A DNA stretch of 39,198 nucleotides from the NCBI GenBank assembly GCA_012523975.1, contig JAAYSF010000001.1, forward strand, positions 1-39,198. The letters run 5' to 3'. A program made the position numbers and the translations under genes. Position 1 is the first letter of the stretch; every line of letters starts with the position of its first letter. Origin of the DNA: Veillonellaceae bacterium (lineage in GTDB: Bacteria; Bacillota; Negativicutes; JAAYSF01). Shown here piece after piece: positions 23,296 to 31,781 of the stretch. The notes beneath the pieces are model-generated. The model ran no database searches, was not told where the DNA came from, and saw nothing but the letters and a program-made list of their open reading frames with translations.

Positions 23296-24882
23296 TTATT
23301 CAGGTAAGTTTTCTCGGAAAATTTTGAGGTATTCCTCGCTCTCGTCAATTAGGTAGATACGACCGGGGTTGCCATTTTCGTCATAATCGATACCGCTCCA
23401 CCAGACGGCAGCCTTGATGGCCGGGTACTTATTAATTGAATTGAACATATTTTGGAGCCAGGCGGCTTTATCCCCGCCGACTGAATTTGAAGCGAACTCG
23501 GTAATCATTAATGGTTTGGGGAAAATGGCAGTGTATTCATCATAGATAGGCTGATATATTTCATCAAACTCACGCCATTTTTCACCGGGGAAGTAGGTGC
23601 CGTTATTGTAACCGGTTAGTCCAATAATATCGACATACTCATCTCCCGGATAATAGGTCAGGTAGTGATTCCATTTAAAGTCAGGCCGCGAGACATCATG
23701 GGGATTCCAGACCCATAGAACATTTTCAACACCTTCGGCCATAAATATTGAGTGAATGTATTTCCACAGCGCGATATATAGGTCAGTGTCTTTGGAAGTA
23801 TAATAGGCCGAATACCAGCACCAGTCACCATTCATTTCATTGTTTAACCTAAATAAAACCGGATGCCCAAAGGCTTTAAGGCGGGCAGCGTACTCATGGA
23901 GGTAATCATCGTATTGTCCGTCAAGCATCTGGTATATAATGCGAGCATTGGCGTTTGCCGATTGTGATCGGAGGGCATTGACAAGGCCAGGATTAACTGT
24001 TTGGAGAGTCAGTTCAACATAACGTCCTTGTTCGTAGGCTTTGTTAAGACCGCGAATCGGGGCGTTTTCTTCAAGAGACTGATAACGAAGCAAAATAGGG
24101 AAGGTATAATCCATAGCAGTTTCAAGCGGAGCTAAGTATGAAAACGTCTCGGGGGCAGAGGGTTCAAACAGGCCCCAGGTTAGTTTACTGGTGGGGCTGA
24201 AATACTTGTCATAAAAGCTGACAGTTTCGCTATTGAACTTGGAAAATGATCTTGCGTTGCGTTTATAGATACCAGCCTGGCCCAGTTTATCAATGATTTT
24301 AAAGCTTTCTATTATAGCCAATTCGTTTTGAATCGGCTGGCTTGATTTGATAAAGATGGTATACACCTCGGAACTGTTTTTGATAATCTCAGCTGAGGCA
24401 TAGTAGTTCTTATCGTTCTCTACCCGGGCCAGTTTACGGCGTTCCCATTTCAGCAGATGCGTTTTAAAGCCGTTCACGGAAAAGGTTGAGTCCAAAGTTA
24501 CAGTATGGTCGTCGGTATTACGGAGGAATCTATTCCCATAATGAATATAATTACGTGCCGTGGTTTCAGTGTTGCTAAAATCATCATAATAAACTTCGAT
24601 TTTAGTTATATTATTGGCAAAGACTGTTCGCACAGCTGAAAGGGAAACATCTACAATCATGTCGCGGGGATAAATCATGCTGTAGCCGCTTGGGTAATTG
24701 GTATAACGGTTATACCAGTTATTAAATTCAGTGATTTGTTTTACGTCGGATTCAAAAGTTTCCGGCGCCGATTCAGTTAATATTCCGTTAATAATGTAGG
24801 CTGAATTCGCTTTGCCTATAGACGGGGTGATAATAAGTAGAAAAATAGCAAGAAAGGTCATGAGCAGTTTAGTTAATCTCAT
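23296..24882 (-). CDS. Secreted GH26-like glycoside hydrolase (beta-mannanase-type)
   Basis: 528 residues from ATG at 24882; GGGAGGT is 8 bases upstream. A signal peptide is clear (basic start, hydrophobic core, cleavage after about residue 26). Residues about 35-210 form an N-terminal domain of unknown family with beta-rich character. The catalytic part follows from about 235: RLNNEMNGDWCWY supplies the acid/base Glu (E349) and PLMITEFASNS the nucleophile Glu (E462), with WVWNPHD between; this is the GH26 pattern. It should cut a beta-linked mannan or mixed glucan outside the cell, or a self-made polysaccharide. Alone on the minus strand, not in a carbohydrate-use cluster. Confidence 0.83.
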   Translation of the reverse strand: MRLTKLLMTFLAIFLLIITPSIGKANSAYIINGILTESAPETFESDVKQITEFNNWYNRYTNYPSGYSMIYPRDMIVDVSLSAVRTVFANNITKIEVYYDDFSNTETTARNYIHYGNRFLRNTDDHTVTLDSTFSVNGFKTHLLKWERRKLARVENDKNYYASAEIIKNSSEVYTIFIKSSQPIQNELAIIESFKIIDKLGQAGIYKRNARSFSKFNSETVSFYDKYFSPTSKLTWGLFEPSAPETFSYLAPLETAMDYTFPILLRYQSLEENAPIRGLNKAYEQGRYVELTLQTVNPGLVNALRSQSANANARIIYQMLDGQYDDYLHEYAARLKAFGHPVLFRLNNEMNGDWCWYSAYYTSKDTDLYIALWKYIHSIFMAEGVENVLWVWNPHDVSRPDFKWNHYLTYYPGDEYVDIIGLTGYNNGTYFPGEKWREFDEIYQPIYDEYTAIFPKPLMITEFASNSVGGDKAAWLQNMFNSINKYPAIKAAVWWSGIDYDENGNPGRIYLIDESEEYLKIFRENLPE

Positions 24883-25058
24883 AAACAAATACCTCCCGTG
24901 TATGTTGGTAACTACTGGTATAAGTTTAGCGCGTATTTAAGCGACTGACAAGGTTAAAAGGTGTACATGATAATGATGGCAGGCAGGAAATCAATATTGA
25001 GTCAGAGAAAATAGCTAAGATATTATCCAGATATGCAACCAACCAAGGAGGAAGTCAA

Positions 25059-26054
25059 ATGAGTGAAATATTGCTGCAATATACGCGTGCCGGCAAGGTA
25101 GAGAGTTTACATCGCGGTGATATTGCTGTTGTTGATGTTCAGGGTAAGTTAGTTGATAGTGTTGGAAATCCCGATCTACCGATGTTTTGGCGTTCAGCAG
25201 CTAAGCCGTTTCAGGTATTGCCTTTTGTTTTCGAAGGCGGGTTGGCCAAGTATGATATTACGAGTGAAGAGTTGGCGCTGATGGTATCATCGCATAGCGG
25301 TGAACAGCAGCATGTCGATTTAGTGCGCAAGGCGTTGCTGAAAGTTGGGCTTACTGAGGAAGCACTAGCCTGCGGTTCGGCTAAACCAATGAATAGCAAA
25401 GCGGCCAAAGCAATTATGCTAAATAATGAAAAATATCAGGCTGTACACAATGCCTGCTCCGGAAAACATACCGGGATGCTGGCACTGTGCAAAATGCTTG
25501 GGCTACCAGTCGAAGGCTATACTGAATCCGACCATGAGGTACAAAAGGTTATGCATACGGCAGTAGCTGATGCCGCCGGATTAAAGGCTGAAGAAGTCGA
25601 GATTGGCATTGACGGCTGCGGTGTTCCTGTTTTTTACCTGCCGCTCAAGAATATGGCATATGCTTATGCACGGCTGGGGCGGCCTGACACGGCAAACTGG
25701 GGCCAGAATATTGAGGCGGTTAAAACCATTAGGGACGCGATGCTGGCTCACCCCAGCGTAGTAGCTGGTACCGGGCGGATTGATACTGCTGTAATGAATT
25801 TGACTAAAGGCCGTATCCTCGCTAAGATTGGCGCCGAAGCCGTTTACTGTCTGGCAGATGTAAACCAGGGTATTGGTATAAGCTTTAAAATTGAGGATGG
25901 TAGTTATCGCGCTATTAACCCGGCGGTAATAGGCGTATTAAAGCGCCTCGACTTAATAACATCAGCCGAGCACCAAGAATTATTAAGAATGTTTCCGCCG
26001 GTTCTGAAAAATCATCGCGGCGACGTTATCGGCACAATTGAAACATTAATATAA
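25059..26054 (+). CDS. Asparaginase, Asparaginase_II family
   Basis: 331 residues; AAGGAGG 8 bases before the ATG. Matches the family typified by Rhizobium etli asparaginase II, unrelated to the common AnsA/AnsB fold: MFWRSAAKPFQVLP (about 42-55), SSHSGEQQHV, the HNACSGKHTGMLALC motif (about 129-143) and GIDGCGVPVFYLPL. It hydrolyses asparagine to aspartate and ammonia. The gene is divergent from the glycosidase and stands alone; its stop codon is inside a copy of the interspersed element. Aspartate is the substrate of PanD encoded nearby, but the link may be fortuitous. Confidence 0.88.
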   Translation: MSEILLQYTRAGKVESLHRGDIAVVDVQGKLVDSVGNPDLPMFWRSAAKPFQVLPFVFEGGLAKYDITSEELALMVSSHSGEQQHVDLVRKALLKVGLTEEALACGSAKPMNSKAAKAIMLNNEKYQAVHNACSGKHTGMLALCKMLGLPVEGYTESDHEVQKVMHTAVADAAGLKAEEVEIGIDGCGVPVFYLPLKNMAYAYARLGRPDTANWGQNIEAVKTIRDAMLAHPSVVAGTGRIDTAVMNLTKGRILAKIGAEAVYCLADVNQGIGISFKIEDGSYRAINPAVIGVLKRLDLITSAEHQELLRMFPPVLKNHRGDVIGTIETLI

Positions 26055-26166
26055 ATGGAGACTTAATTCAGATGGCGTTTTAACGCCATCTGAATTCTAG
26101 TCGAAATTATCCAGGGACTTAGCCGCTCGCCTGTACCCGTAGTGGTATACTCCCGCTTCGGATAAA
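26051..26166 (+). repeat. Interspersed palindromic element, copy B (116 bp, long form)
   Basis: Begins at the asparaginase stop. The central inverted repeat is perfect here: TTCAGATGGCG TTTTAA CGCCATCTGAA. Then TCGAAATTATCCAGGGACTT, shared with copy C, and a further segment of about 40 bases unique to this copy before the right end TTCGGATAAA. Confidence 0.8.
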
Positions 26167-26178
26167 TTACTCACACTT

Positions 26179-26207
26179 CACATAAGAAGTATCTCCTGCA
26201 TAGTATA
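26179..26207 (+). promoter_or_regulatory. Candidate sigma-K-type (late mother-cell) promoter
   Basis: CACA (26179-26182), a 16-base spacer and CATAGTATA (26199-26207) match the sigma-K pattern mACm-16-CATAnnnTA exactly. It lies 34 bases before the preferred start of the following small gene. Confidence 0.5.
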
Positions 26208-26241
26208 TTATAGATAGACGTGAAAGGAGATGTATAATCTA

Positions 26242-26520
26242 GTGAGGAATTTTTTAGGTAGGTCACGACATGTTTCAGTTTACTCGCTAGGCCCTAGGGC
26301 TAATTCGTTGAACGCCTGTAATTTTCTACTCCAAGTGCAACCTGCCGTTCGCCATGGCCTGCGGGAGATTAATACGCAAAATACCAGGCATGTTCTAATA
26401 GAAGTGGCGTTAATGAGCTATCTAATGGGCATGGGTTTTGATTGTCGCACAGCAAAGGCAATTGTCGAAACTTGGGAGTCTGACGAAAATCTGCTCAATG
26501 ACGGAGTTCTTTGTGAGTAA
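26242..26520 (+). CDS. Small protein of unknown function, possibly sporulation-controlled
   Basis: 92 residues from GTG 26242, with AAAGGAGATG 9-12 bases upstream; an in-frame ATG at 26230 directly abuts the GGAG and is less likely. The protein is soluble, with no signal or membrane helix. The N-terminal half is Arg/Ser/Asn-rich; the C-terminal half (IEVALMSYLMGMGFDCRTAKAIVETWE) looks helical, like a small helical domain. I do not recognise it. A candidate sigma-K promoter in front suggests late mother-cell expression. A terminator follows, so it is monocistronic. Confidence 0.62.
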   Translation: MRNFLGRSRHVSVYSLGPRANSLNACNFLLQVQPAVRHGLREINTQNTRHVLIEVALMSYLMGMGFDCRTAKAIVETWESDENLLNDGVLCE

Positions 26521-26554
26521 AATCTTGTGCTATTAGCATCATTTAATGTTTATT

Positions 26555-26578
26555 GGCGCCGAAAGGCCCATTTTTTTT
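26555..26578 (+). terminator. Rho-independent terminator with GAAA loop
   Basis: GGCGCC-GAAA-GGCCC folds as a short GC stem with one bulged C and a GNRA loop, followed by ATTTTTTTT. Confidence 0.65.
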
Positions 26579-26660
26579 AGTGTCCTAAGTGATTCTAAGG
26601 GGATAATATAATCTCTAAGAAGTTTGGACAGTCAGTCGATATATACAGGGAGTGATTTGG

Positions 26661-27731
26661 ATGGGATACAAAGGCGGAAAGGTATTAGCTTGGGGTGCTA
26701 ATATATTCGGTCAATTAGGGGTTGGTACTAAGATAGATAGCAGGGTGCCAATACCTGTTAACAATTTAGACGGGGTTATTTCGGTTGCAGCCGGCGGTTC
26801 ACATAGTTTGGCGTTGCTGGCCGATGGAACGGTTATGGCATGGGGGCTTAATGCCAATGGTCAGCTTGGCAGTGGTTCTAGCGAGAACAGCCCGACGCCT
26901 GTAGCAGTTAAAGGGCTTTCCGAAATAGTTGCTATTTCTGCCGGCGCGGCGCACAGCTTAGCACTTAAGGCTGACGGAACTGTTTGGGCTTGGGGTCGCA
27001 ATTATAACGGTCAGCTCGGCGATGGCATAAAATCTGACCGTAATTATCCGGCACAGGTAGCGCTGCTGCATAATGCCGTAGGCATATCGGCCGGCGGGTT
27101 TCATAGCTTGGCCGTCCTTGCTGACGGAAGAGTTAAAGCATGGGGCAGCAATAACAATGGGCAGCTAGGAGAAGGAGATGTAATTGACAGGACTGCCCCG
27201 AATGAAGTCTTTAACTTGTCAGGGGTAGTAGCCGTAGCCGGTTGCGCTTTCCATAGTCTGGCCTTACTGACTGACGGTAGGGTAATGGCCTGGGGCCTTA
27301 ATACTGCCGGTCAGCTAGGAAATGGTAGTAACGATAATAGTTTGCGTCCGGTTAATGTAAAAGGTTTACCTTCCAATGTTGTTGCCATTGCCGGTGGCGG
27401 CAGTCATAGTCAGGCTTTGCTTGATAATGGCAATATTATGGCTTGGGGTTCAAATTTAGCCGGGCAATTGGGGAATGGCGTAAACATTGATTCGAATTCG
27501 CCGGTGAAGGTAAGGAATTTGACAGGAGCTAAAAATCTTGCCGCCGGAGCATTTCATGCAGCAGCTCTTAAGGAAGATAATACTATTTGCTGCTGGGGTC
27601 TCAATGTTTTTGGCCAATTAGGCAATGGTACAAATGAAAACATTAGTCTGCCGACTGCGGTAGACAGCTCAGCCGAAAAAATTGTTGCAATTGCGTGCGG
27701 TGGGAATCATTGTTTAGCAATCAGCAAATAG
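26661..27731 (+). CDS. RCC1-repeat beta-propeller protein (seven repeats)
   Basis: 356 residues from ATG 26661 (GGGAGTG upstream). Seven tandem repeats of about 50 residues fill the whole protein, each with the core AWGxNxxGQLGxG and a later GxxHSLAL, the RCC1/ATS1 pattern; seven blades would close one complete propeller. No signal peptide or membrane segment is present, so it should be cytoplasmic. Bacterial RCC1 proteins mostly have no known function; they are expected to bind a protein, not DNA or an enzyme substrate. The sixth-seventh junction reads TICCWG, where Ala is replaced by Cys. It lies between an orphan small gene and the pan genes, with its own short intergenic regions. Confidence 0.9.
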   Translation: MGYKGGKVLAWGANIFGQLGVGTKIDSRVPIPVNNLDGVISVAAGGSHSLALLADGTVMAWGLNANGQLGSGSSENSPTPVAVKGLSEIVAISAGAAHSLALKADGTVWAWGRNYNGQLGDGIKSDRNYPAQVALLHNAVGISAGGFHSLAVLADGRVKAWGSNNNGQLGEGDVIDRTAPNEVFNLSGVVAVAGCAFHSLALLTDGRVMAWGLNTAGQLGNGSNDNSLRPVNVKGLPSNVVAIAGGGSHSQALLDNGNIMAWGSNLAGQLGNGVNIDSNSPVKVRNLTGAKNLAAGAFHAAALKEDNTICCWGLNVFGQLGNGTNENISLPTAVDSSAEKIVAIACGGNHCLAISK

Positions 27732-27760
27732 TTCTTTGTTAAGTATTTTATAGTTTCGTC

Positions 27761-27789
27761 TTGTCTGCTTTTTGTAAAAATGCTATTAT
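27761..27789 (+). promoter_or_regulatory. Sigma-A promoter for the panC-panD leader
   Basis: TTGTCT (27761-27766), 17-base spacer, TATTAT (27784-27789). Transcription would begin near 27796, about 190 bases before the panC start. Confidence 0.65.
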
Positions 27790-27795
27790 AGCAGT

Positions 27796-27946
27796 GTTAA
27801 GCCTAAGGGCGGCATCTAAACGAGTCGCACCGATAAGGGCAAGGAGCTTAGAACAAAATAGTTTTAACCGCTTGGATCTATGAGACTGAGACGGACACGG
27901 CGCCATTAGCCATTTTCTGCCTTTCTGTCTCTACAGGAAGGCTTTT
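27796..27946 (+). promoter_or_regulatory. Structured 5' leader of panC with terminator and competing pairing
   Basis: The leader ends in a terminator hairpin GCCTTTCTG / CAGGAAGGC (27919-27942, one wobble pair) followed by TTTTC. Upstream GAGACGGA (27888-27895) can pair with TCTGTCTC (27924-27931), which uses part of the terminator's left arm and loop, so the two structures exclude each other. CTAAG near 27803 and CTTAG near 27847 could close another domain. This is the shape of an attenuator or riboswitch. A published 'pan' RNA motif occurs before pantothenate genes in Firmicutes, but I cannot match its sequence by eye. The hairpin could instead end the RCC1 transcript. Confidence 0.5.
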
Positions 27947-27983
27947 CTATTTGATGCTGCTCTAATTTAATGGTGGAGGAATT

Positions 27984-28853
27984 ATGATGAAAATTGTTAA
28001 ACGGGTGGACGAACTGCGTGCGCTTATTCGTACTGCAAAATGCGAGGGTAAATCGGTTGGCTTGGTGCCGACAATGGGCTATTTGCATGAAGGTCATTTA
28101 TCGCTTATGCGCCAGGCTAAAGCTGAGCAAGATATTGTGGTTTCCAGCATTTTTGTAAATCCATTGCAATTCGGAGCTAATGAAGATTATGCGGTTTATC
28201 CGCGCGACCTTGAACGTGACAGCAAACTGGCGGCTGGAGCCGGTGTGGATATTGTCTTTGCCCCCGCAGTGGACGAGATGTACCCGCAGGGTTTTCAGAA
28301 CATAAAGACCTTCGTCGATCTTATCGAAATTACCGATAAGCTATGCGGCGCGGTTAGACCGGGGCACTTCCGCGGGGTAGCTACTGTTGTAACTAAACTA
28401 TTCAATCTTGTATGCCCTGATGCTGCCTATTTTGGTCAGAAGGATGCCCAGCAGGTCATTGTAATTAAGCAGATGGTTACCGATTTGAATATGAATATCA
28501 AGATTGTCACTGTCCCGATTGTGCGTGAAGCTGACGGCCTTGCGATGTCATCGCGCAATGTTTATTTACAGCCAGAAGAAAGACAGGCCGCGCTGGTACT
28601 TAGTAAATCTCTTAAAGTGGCAGATGACCTATTAAATAACGGCGAAAAAAACGCTGTTGTTATCAAACAGACTATTGAGGGGATTATTAAGGCTGAGCCC
28701 TTAGCGGACATCGATTATATCGGTGTTTGCGATACCGTTACCCTAGAAGACTTAGAACAAGTCGAAGATAAGGCGCTAATCGCACTTGCTGTTAAATTTG
28801 GCAAAACCAGATTAATTGATAATATCATATGGGAGGATAAAGATGTTTCGTAA
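27984..28853 (+). CDS. panC: Pantothenate synthetase
   Basis: 289 residues (or 288 from the second of two tandem ATG codons; GGAGG lies 4 or 7 bases upstream). PanC joins pantoate and beta-alanine using ATP, the last step of pantothenate synthesis. Signatures: [13 protein letters not shown] (29-41, holding the nucleotidyltransferase HxGH, HEGH 35-38), [28 protein letters not shown] and the MSSRNVYL loop. It overlaps panD by 11 bases. panB, usually next to it, is not in the window. Confidence 0.97.
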   Translation: MMKIVKRVDELRALIRTAKCEGKSVGLVPTMGYLHEGHLSLMRQAKAEQDIVVSSIFVNPLQFGANEDYAVYPRDLERDSKLAAGAGVDIVFAPAVDEMYPQGFQNIKTFVDLIEITDKLCGAVRPGHFRGVATVVTKLFNLVCPDAAYFGQKDAQQVIVIKQMVTDLNMNIKIVTVPIVREADGLAMSSRNVYLQPEERQAALVLSKSLKVADDLLNNGEKNAVVIKQTIEGIIKAEPLADIDYIGVCDTVTLEDLEQVEDKALIALAVKFGKTRLIDNIIWEDKDVS

Positions 28854-29226
28854 TATATTTAAATCAAAACTGCACCGCGCTACTGTTACCGAAGCTAATT
28901 TAAATTATGTCGGCAGCATTACTATCGATGAAGATTTAATGGACGCCGCCGACATTTTTATTAATGAAAAGGTTCAGGTTGTTAATAACAATAACGGTGC
29001 CCGCCTGGAGACCTATGTTATTCCTGGTGAACGCGGTTCCGGCGTAATATGTTTGAATGGCGCAGCCGCCCGTCTCGTCCAGCCTGGTGACAAAGTCATA
29101 ATAATCACTTACGCCATTATCGATAACAAAGAAGCCCGCGACTTCCAGCCTACGGTGGTTTTCCTTGATGACAACAATAAAATCGTGGAAATAAAATCAG
29201 CTGAAAAACATGGTGAAATCCGCTAA
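28843..29226 (+). CDS. panD: Aspartate 1-decarboxylase proenzyme
   Basis: 127 residues from ATG 28843, with GGGAGGATAAAG upstream; the start lies inside panC, so translation is coupled. PanD makes beta-alanine from aspartate for PanC. The self-cleavage site is Gly24-Ser25 in NYVGSITID, which creates the pyruvoyl group. Lys9, Arg12 and Tyr22 of the family are present, as are [13 protein letters not shown] and [16 protein letters not shown]. PanC and PanD are thus supplied together. Confidence 0.97.
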   Translation: MFRNIFKSKLHRATVTEANLNYVGSITIDEDLMDAADIFINEKVQVVNNNNGARLETYVIPGERGSGVICLNGAAARLVQPGDKVIIITYAIIDNKEARDFQPTVVFLDDNNKIVEIKSAEKHGEIR

Positions 29227-29280
29227 AAAATATTGTTAACACTGGAAATTATTCCGGATAACAATTATAATAGACACTAA

Positions 29281-29362
29281 ATAAATGGAGACTTAATTCA
29301 GATGGCGTTTTAGCGCCACCTGAATTCTAGTCGAAATTATCCAGGGACTTCATCGGATAAAA
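29281..29362 (+). repeat. Interspersed palindromic element, copy C (82 bp, middle form)
   Basis: ATAAATGGAGACTTAATTCAG, palindrome with arms GATGGCG and CGCCACC around TTTTAG, then the 20-base stretch TCGAAATTATCCAGGGACTT and the right end CATCGGATAA. It sits 23 bases before birA, downstream of a TATAAT at 29266-29271 that could be a weak birA promoter, so it would form part of the birA leader. Confidence 0.8.
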
Positions 29363-29384
29363 AAGTGTACAAGAGGTGATTGCG

Positions 29385-30365
29385 GTGCGGGCCAAAATTT
29401 TAGAACTATTGCGCCATCGTCCGGATGAATTTGTATCCGGGGAGGAAATAAGCGGCGGTTTAGGCGTATCGCGAACAGCTGTCTGGAAACATATTCAGGA
29501 ACTAAAGCAAGCGGGTTATGGTATCGAAGCTCATTCACGGCGGGGATACCGGCTTAACGAAACGCCGGATAAGCTACTGCCCCAAGAGATTCGTTCCCGG
29601 CTTACAACACAAATAATCGGACGGGAAATTCGTTATTTCGATAATGTTGCGTCCACTAATAATGAGGCCAAGTTATTGGCGGCAAACGACTGTCCGGAAG
29701 GTACACTGGTGGTAGCTGAAGCTCAAAATTCCGGTCGGGGCCGATTATCACGCGGATGGTTCTCGCCTTGGGGGAAAGGTATTTGGATGTCGGTTGTACT
29801 AAGACCAAAGTTTAGCCCCCAAGAGGCTCCTAAATGCACATTGATGGCGGCAGTAGCCATTAATAAAGCTATTCGGCAAGTTTCAGGAATTGACTGCGGT
29901 ATAAAATGGCCTAATGATATTCTTTATCAAGGACGCAAATTAGTCGGGATTCTTACTGAAATGAGCGCTGAGATGGATGCCATAAATTATGTCGTTCTTG
30001 GCATGGGGATTAATGTAAATATTGCTGAAGGTGAATTTCCGGATGATATCGCTGAAATTGCAACATCAGTTGCGTTGGCATCCGGAAAACCGGTTGATCG
30101 GCTTGAGTTATTAAGCGCGATTTTGCAGCAGCTTGAAGATATATATCAAATAGCGACATCAGAAGGTTTTAAAGCTGTTCTTGATGAATGGCGGGCTCAG
30201 TCGATTACACTGGGTCAGGCTGTCGATGTAGTTGGCTTCAATCGTAGATTCAGTGGAATAGCGGTTAATATTGACGATGACGGGGCATTATTAGTGAAAA
30301 TGGGAGACAGCATTGAACGAGTTTTGGCCGGAGATGTTTCCATTCGCCCCAGCGCAAAAAAGTAG
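29385..30365 (+). CDS. birA: Biotin-[acetyl-CoA-carboxylase] ligase and biotin repressor, BirA
   Basis: 326 residues from GTG 29385 (AGAGGTG 6 bases upstream). The N-terminal winged helix-turn-helix (about 1-60, GLGVSRTAVWKHIQELKQAG and SRRGYRL) marks the bifunctional type that represses biotin genes as well as biotinylating carboxylases. The ligase domain has the biotinyl-AMP loop NSGRGRLSRGW (about 115-125), KWPNDILYQGRKLVGIL, and a C-terminal SH3-like domain. bioY follows with a 26-base offset, so ligase, regulator and biotin importer are one unit. I did not see a BirA operator (TTAACC-type palindrome) nearby. Confidence 0.95.
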   Translation: MRAKILELLRHRPDEFVSGEEISGGLGVSRTAVWKHIQELKQAGYGIEAHSRRGYRLNETPDKLLPQEIRSRLTTQIIGREIRYFDNVASTNNEAKLLAANDCPEGTLVVAEAQNSGRGRLSRGWFSPWGKGIWMSVVLRPKFSPQEAPKCTLMAAVAINKAIRQVSGIDCGIKWPNDILYQGRKLVGILTEMSAEMDAINYVVLGMGINVNIAEGEFPDDIAEIATSVALASGKPVDRLELLSAILQQLEDIYQIATSEGFKAVLDEWRAQSITLGQAVDVVGFNRRFSGIAVNIDDDGALLVKMGDSIERVLAGDVSIRPSAKK

Positions 30366-30369
30366 TTTT

Positions 30370-30388
30370 ACAGGAAAGGCAGTTGGGG
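30370..30388 (+). repeat. 19-base leader repeat, copy 1 (before bioY)
   Basis: ACAGGAAAGGCAGTTGGGG is identical to the sequence 37185-37203 just before lysS. Here it ends 2 bases before the bioY start codon and may contain its ribosome site. Confidence 0.7.
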
Positions 30389-30390
30389 TA

Positions 30391-30942
30391 ATGACAACAC
30401 GAAACATGATTTTAGCAGGGTTATTTGCCGCTCTATTGGCGCTAAGTTCACAGATAGCTATTCCAATTGGCCCGGTGCCTCACACCTTACAGATTTTCTT
30501 CGTGCTGTTGGCTGGCATTGTTCTCGGCAGTCGTCTTGGGTCTATTAGCGTAGCTGTCTGGGTGTTATTAGGAAGCTTTGGCCTGCCGGTGTTTGCGCAG
30601 GGAAAAGGCGGTTTGGCTGTTTTGGCCGGTCCGACAGGCGGATTTTTATTCGGATTTATTATTGCAGCTTTTTTGGTTGGCTGGCTCGCCGAAAATTCCA
30701 AGCTGACTACCGGGCGAACAGCTATTTATATGTTGACTGGGCTCGTTGCGGCGTATATTATAGGAGTTGGCGGTTTTATGGCCAGTTTTAAATATTTTCT
30801 TAATAAGCCTATGACCCTAAAAACAGCGGTATCGGTAGCTGTTGTACCGTTTATGCCGTTTGATATTGTTAAGGCTTTAATGGCCGCCTATATTGGAACA
30901 CGGGTGCGGCAAGCGCTCATTCGTTCTGGATTAATAAAGTAA
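30391..30942 (+). CDS. bioY: Biotin transporter substrate-binding component BioY
   Basis: 183 residues from ATG 30391, with GGGG just upstream; longer in-frame starts lie inside birA and would add non-conserved residues. BioY is the S component of an ECF transporter and imports biotin, with or without an EcfA/EcfT module encoded elsewhere. Six hydrophobic segments are seen, with IPIGPVPHTLQIFFVLLAG (about 23-41) and GPTGGFLFGFI (about 79-89), both family hallmarks. Pairing with birA supports biotin specificity. Confidence 0.94.
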   Translation: MTTRNMILAGLFAALLALSSQIAIPIGPVPHTLQIFFVLLAGIVLGSRLGSISVAVWVLLGSFGLPVFAQGKGGLAVLAGPTGGFLFGFIIAAFLVGWLAENSKLTTGRTAIYMLTGLVAAYIIGVGGFMASFKYFLNKPMTLKTAVSVAVVPFMPFDIVKALMAAYIGTRVRQALIRSGLIK

Positions 30943-30969
30943 TGTTTAAACTGAAACTGGAGGACTTAT

Positions 30970-31734
30970 ATGCTCTTAGTAATTGACATCGGCAACACTA
31001 ACATTGTTCTTGGGGCGTATGACGGAAAAGAACTGCTGCATCACTGGCGGGTGTCAACAGATCGGATCAAAACCGGCGATGAATATGGCATGCTGTTAAA
31101 TAGCTTATTTAACTATGCAGGTTTGACTATGAAAGATTTTAATGCCGTTATTATTTCGTCTGTTGTTCCGCCGCTCGTTGTACCCATCGTTAAGATGTGC
31201 CAGCGATACTTTGGTGTTGAACCGCTAGTAGTAGGCCCGGGAATCAAAACCGGCATGTGTATTAGATATGAAAACCCGCGTGAAGTTGGGGCTGACCGCA
31301 TTGTCAACGCCGTTGCCGCACTTGAAAAGTTTGGTGGACCGCTCATTGTTATTGACTTTGGTACGGCTACTACTTTTTGTGCAATCGCTGAAAACGGCGA
31401 CTATCTGGGCGGTGCTATTGCGCCAGGTATTAGAATATCGACTGAGGCATTGTTCCAACGGGCAGCTAAATTGCCCCGTATTGAACTTGTGAAACCTAAA
31501 AGTGTCATTTGTCGGAATACAATTACCAGTATGCAATCCGGAATAATCTTCGGGTTTACAGGACAAGTTGATGAAATTGTCCGGCGGATGAAAGTCGAAT
31601 TAAAAGCGGATGCCCGTGTTGTTGCAACAGGCGGTTTAGCTAAATTGATTGCGCAGGAGTCCAACACTATCGATATTGTCGATCATTTCCTTACCTTAGA
31701 AGGTCTAAGGATTTTATATGAAAGAAACTCATAG
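30970..31734 (+). CDS. coaX: Type III pantothenate kinase
   Basis: 254 residues; GGAGG 7 bases upstream of the ATG. CoaX phosphorylates pantothenate at the first step of coenzyme A synthesis and, unlike CoaA, is not inhibited by CoA. ASKHA-fold motifs: [13 protein letters not shown] (phosphate loop, 5-17), [11 protein letters not shown] (about 98-108) and [13 protein letters not shown] (about 117-129), and the C-terminal ATGGLAKLI. Its place after ftsH-side genes is syntenic with B. subtilis coaX; panC and panD upstream give the preceding pathway steps. Confidence 0.96.
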   Translation: MLLVIDIGNTNIVLGAYDGKELLHHWRVSTDRIKTGDEYGMLLNSLFNYAGLTMKDFNAVIISSVVPPLVVPIVKMCQRYFGVEPLVVGPGIKTGMCIRYENPREVGADRIVNAVAALEKFGGPLIVIDFGTATTFCAIAENGDYLGGAIAPGIRISTEALFQRAAKLPRIELVKPKSVICRNTITSMQSGIIFGFTGQVDEIVRRMKVELKADARVVATGGLAKLIAQESNTIDIVDHFLTLEGLRILYERNS

Positions 31735-31781
31735 AGTTATGTATATTGTCAGATAATATTTTTGATAGATATTAAAATCGG

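Noticed and set aside
27796-27946. T-box, c-di-GMP, THF or ykkC riboswitch in the panC leader
   Set aside because: None of their conserved core sequences is present; only generic terminator/antiterminator pairing is seen.
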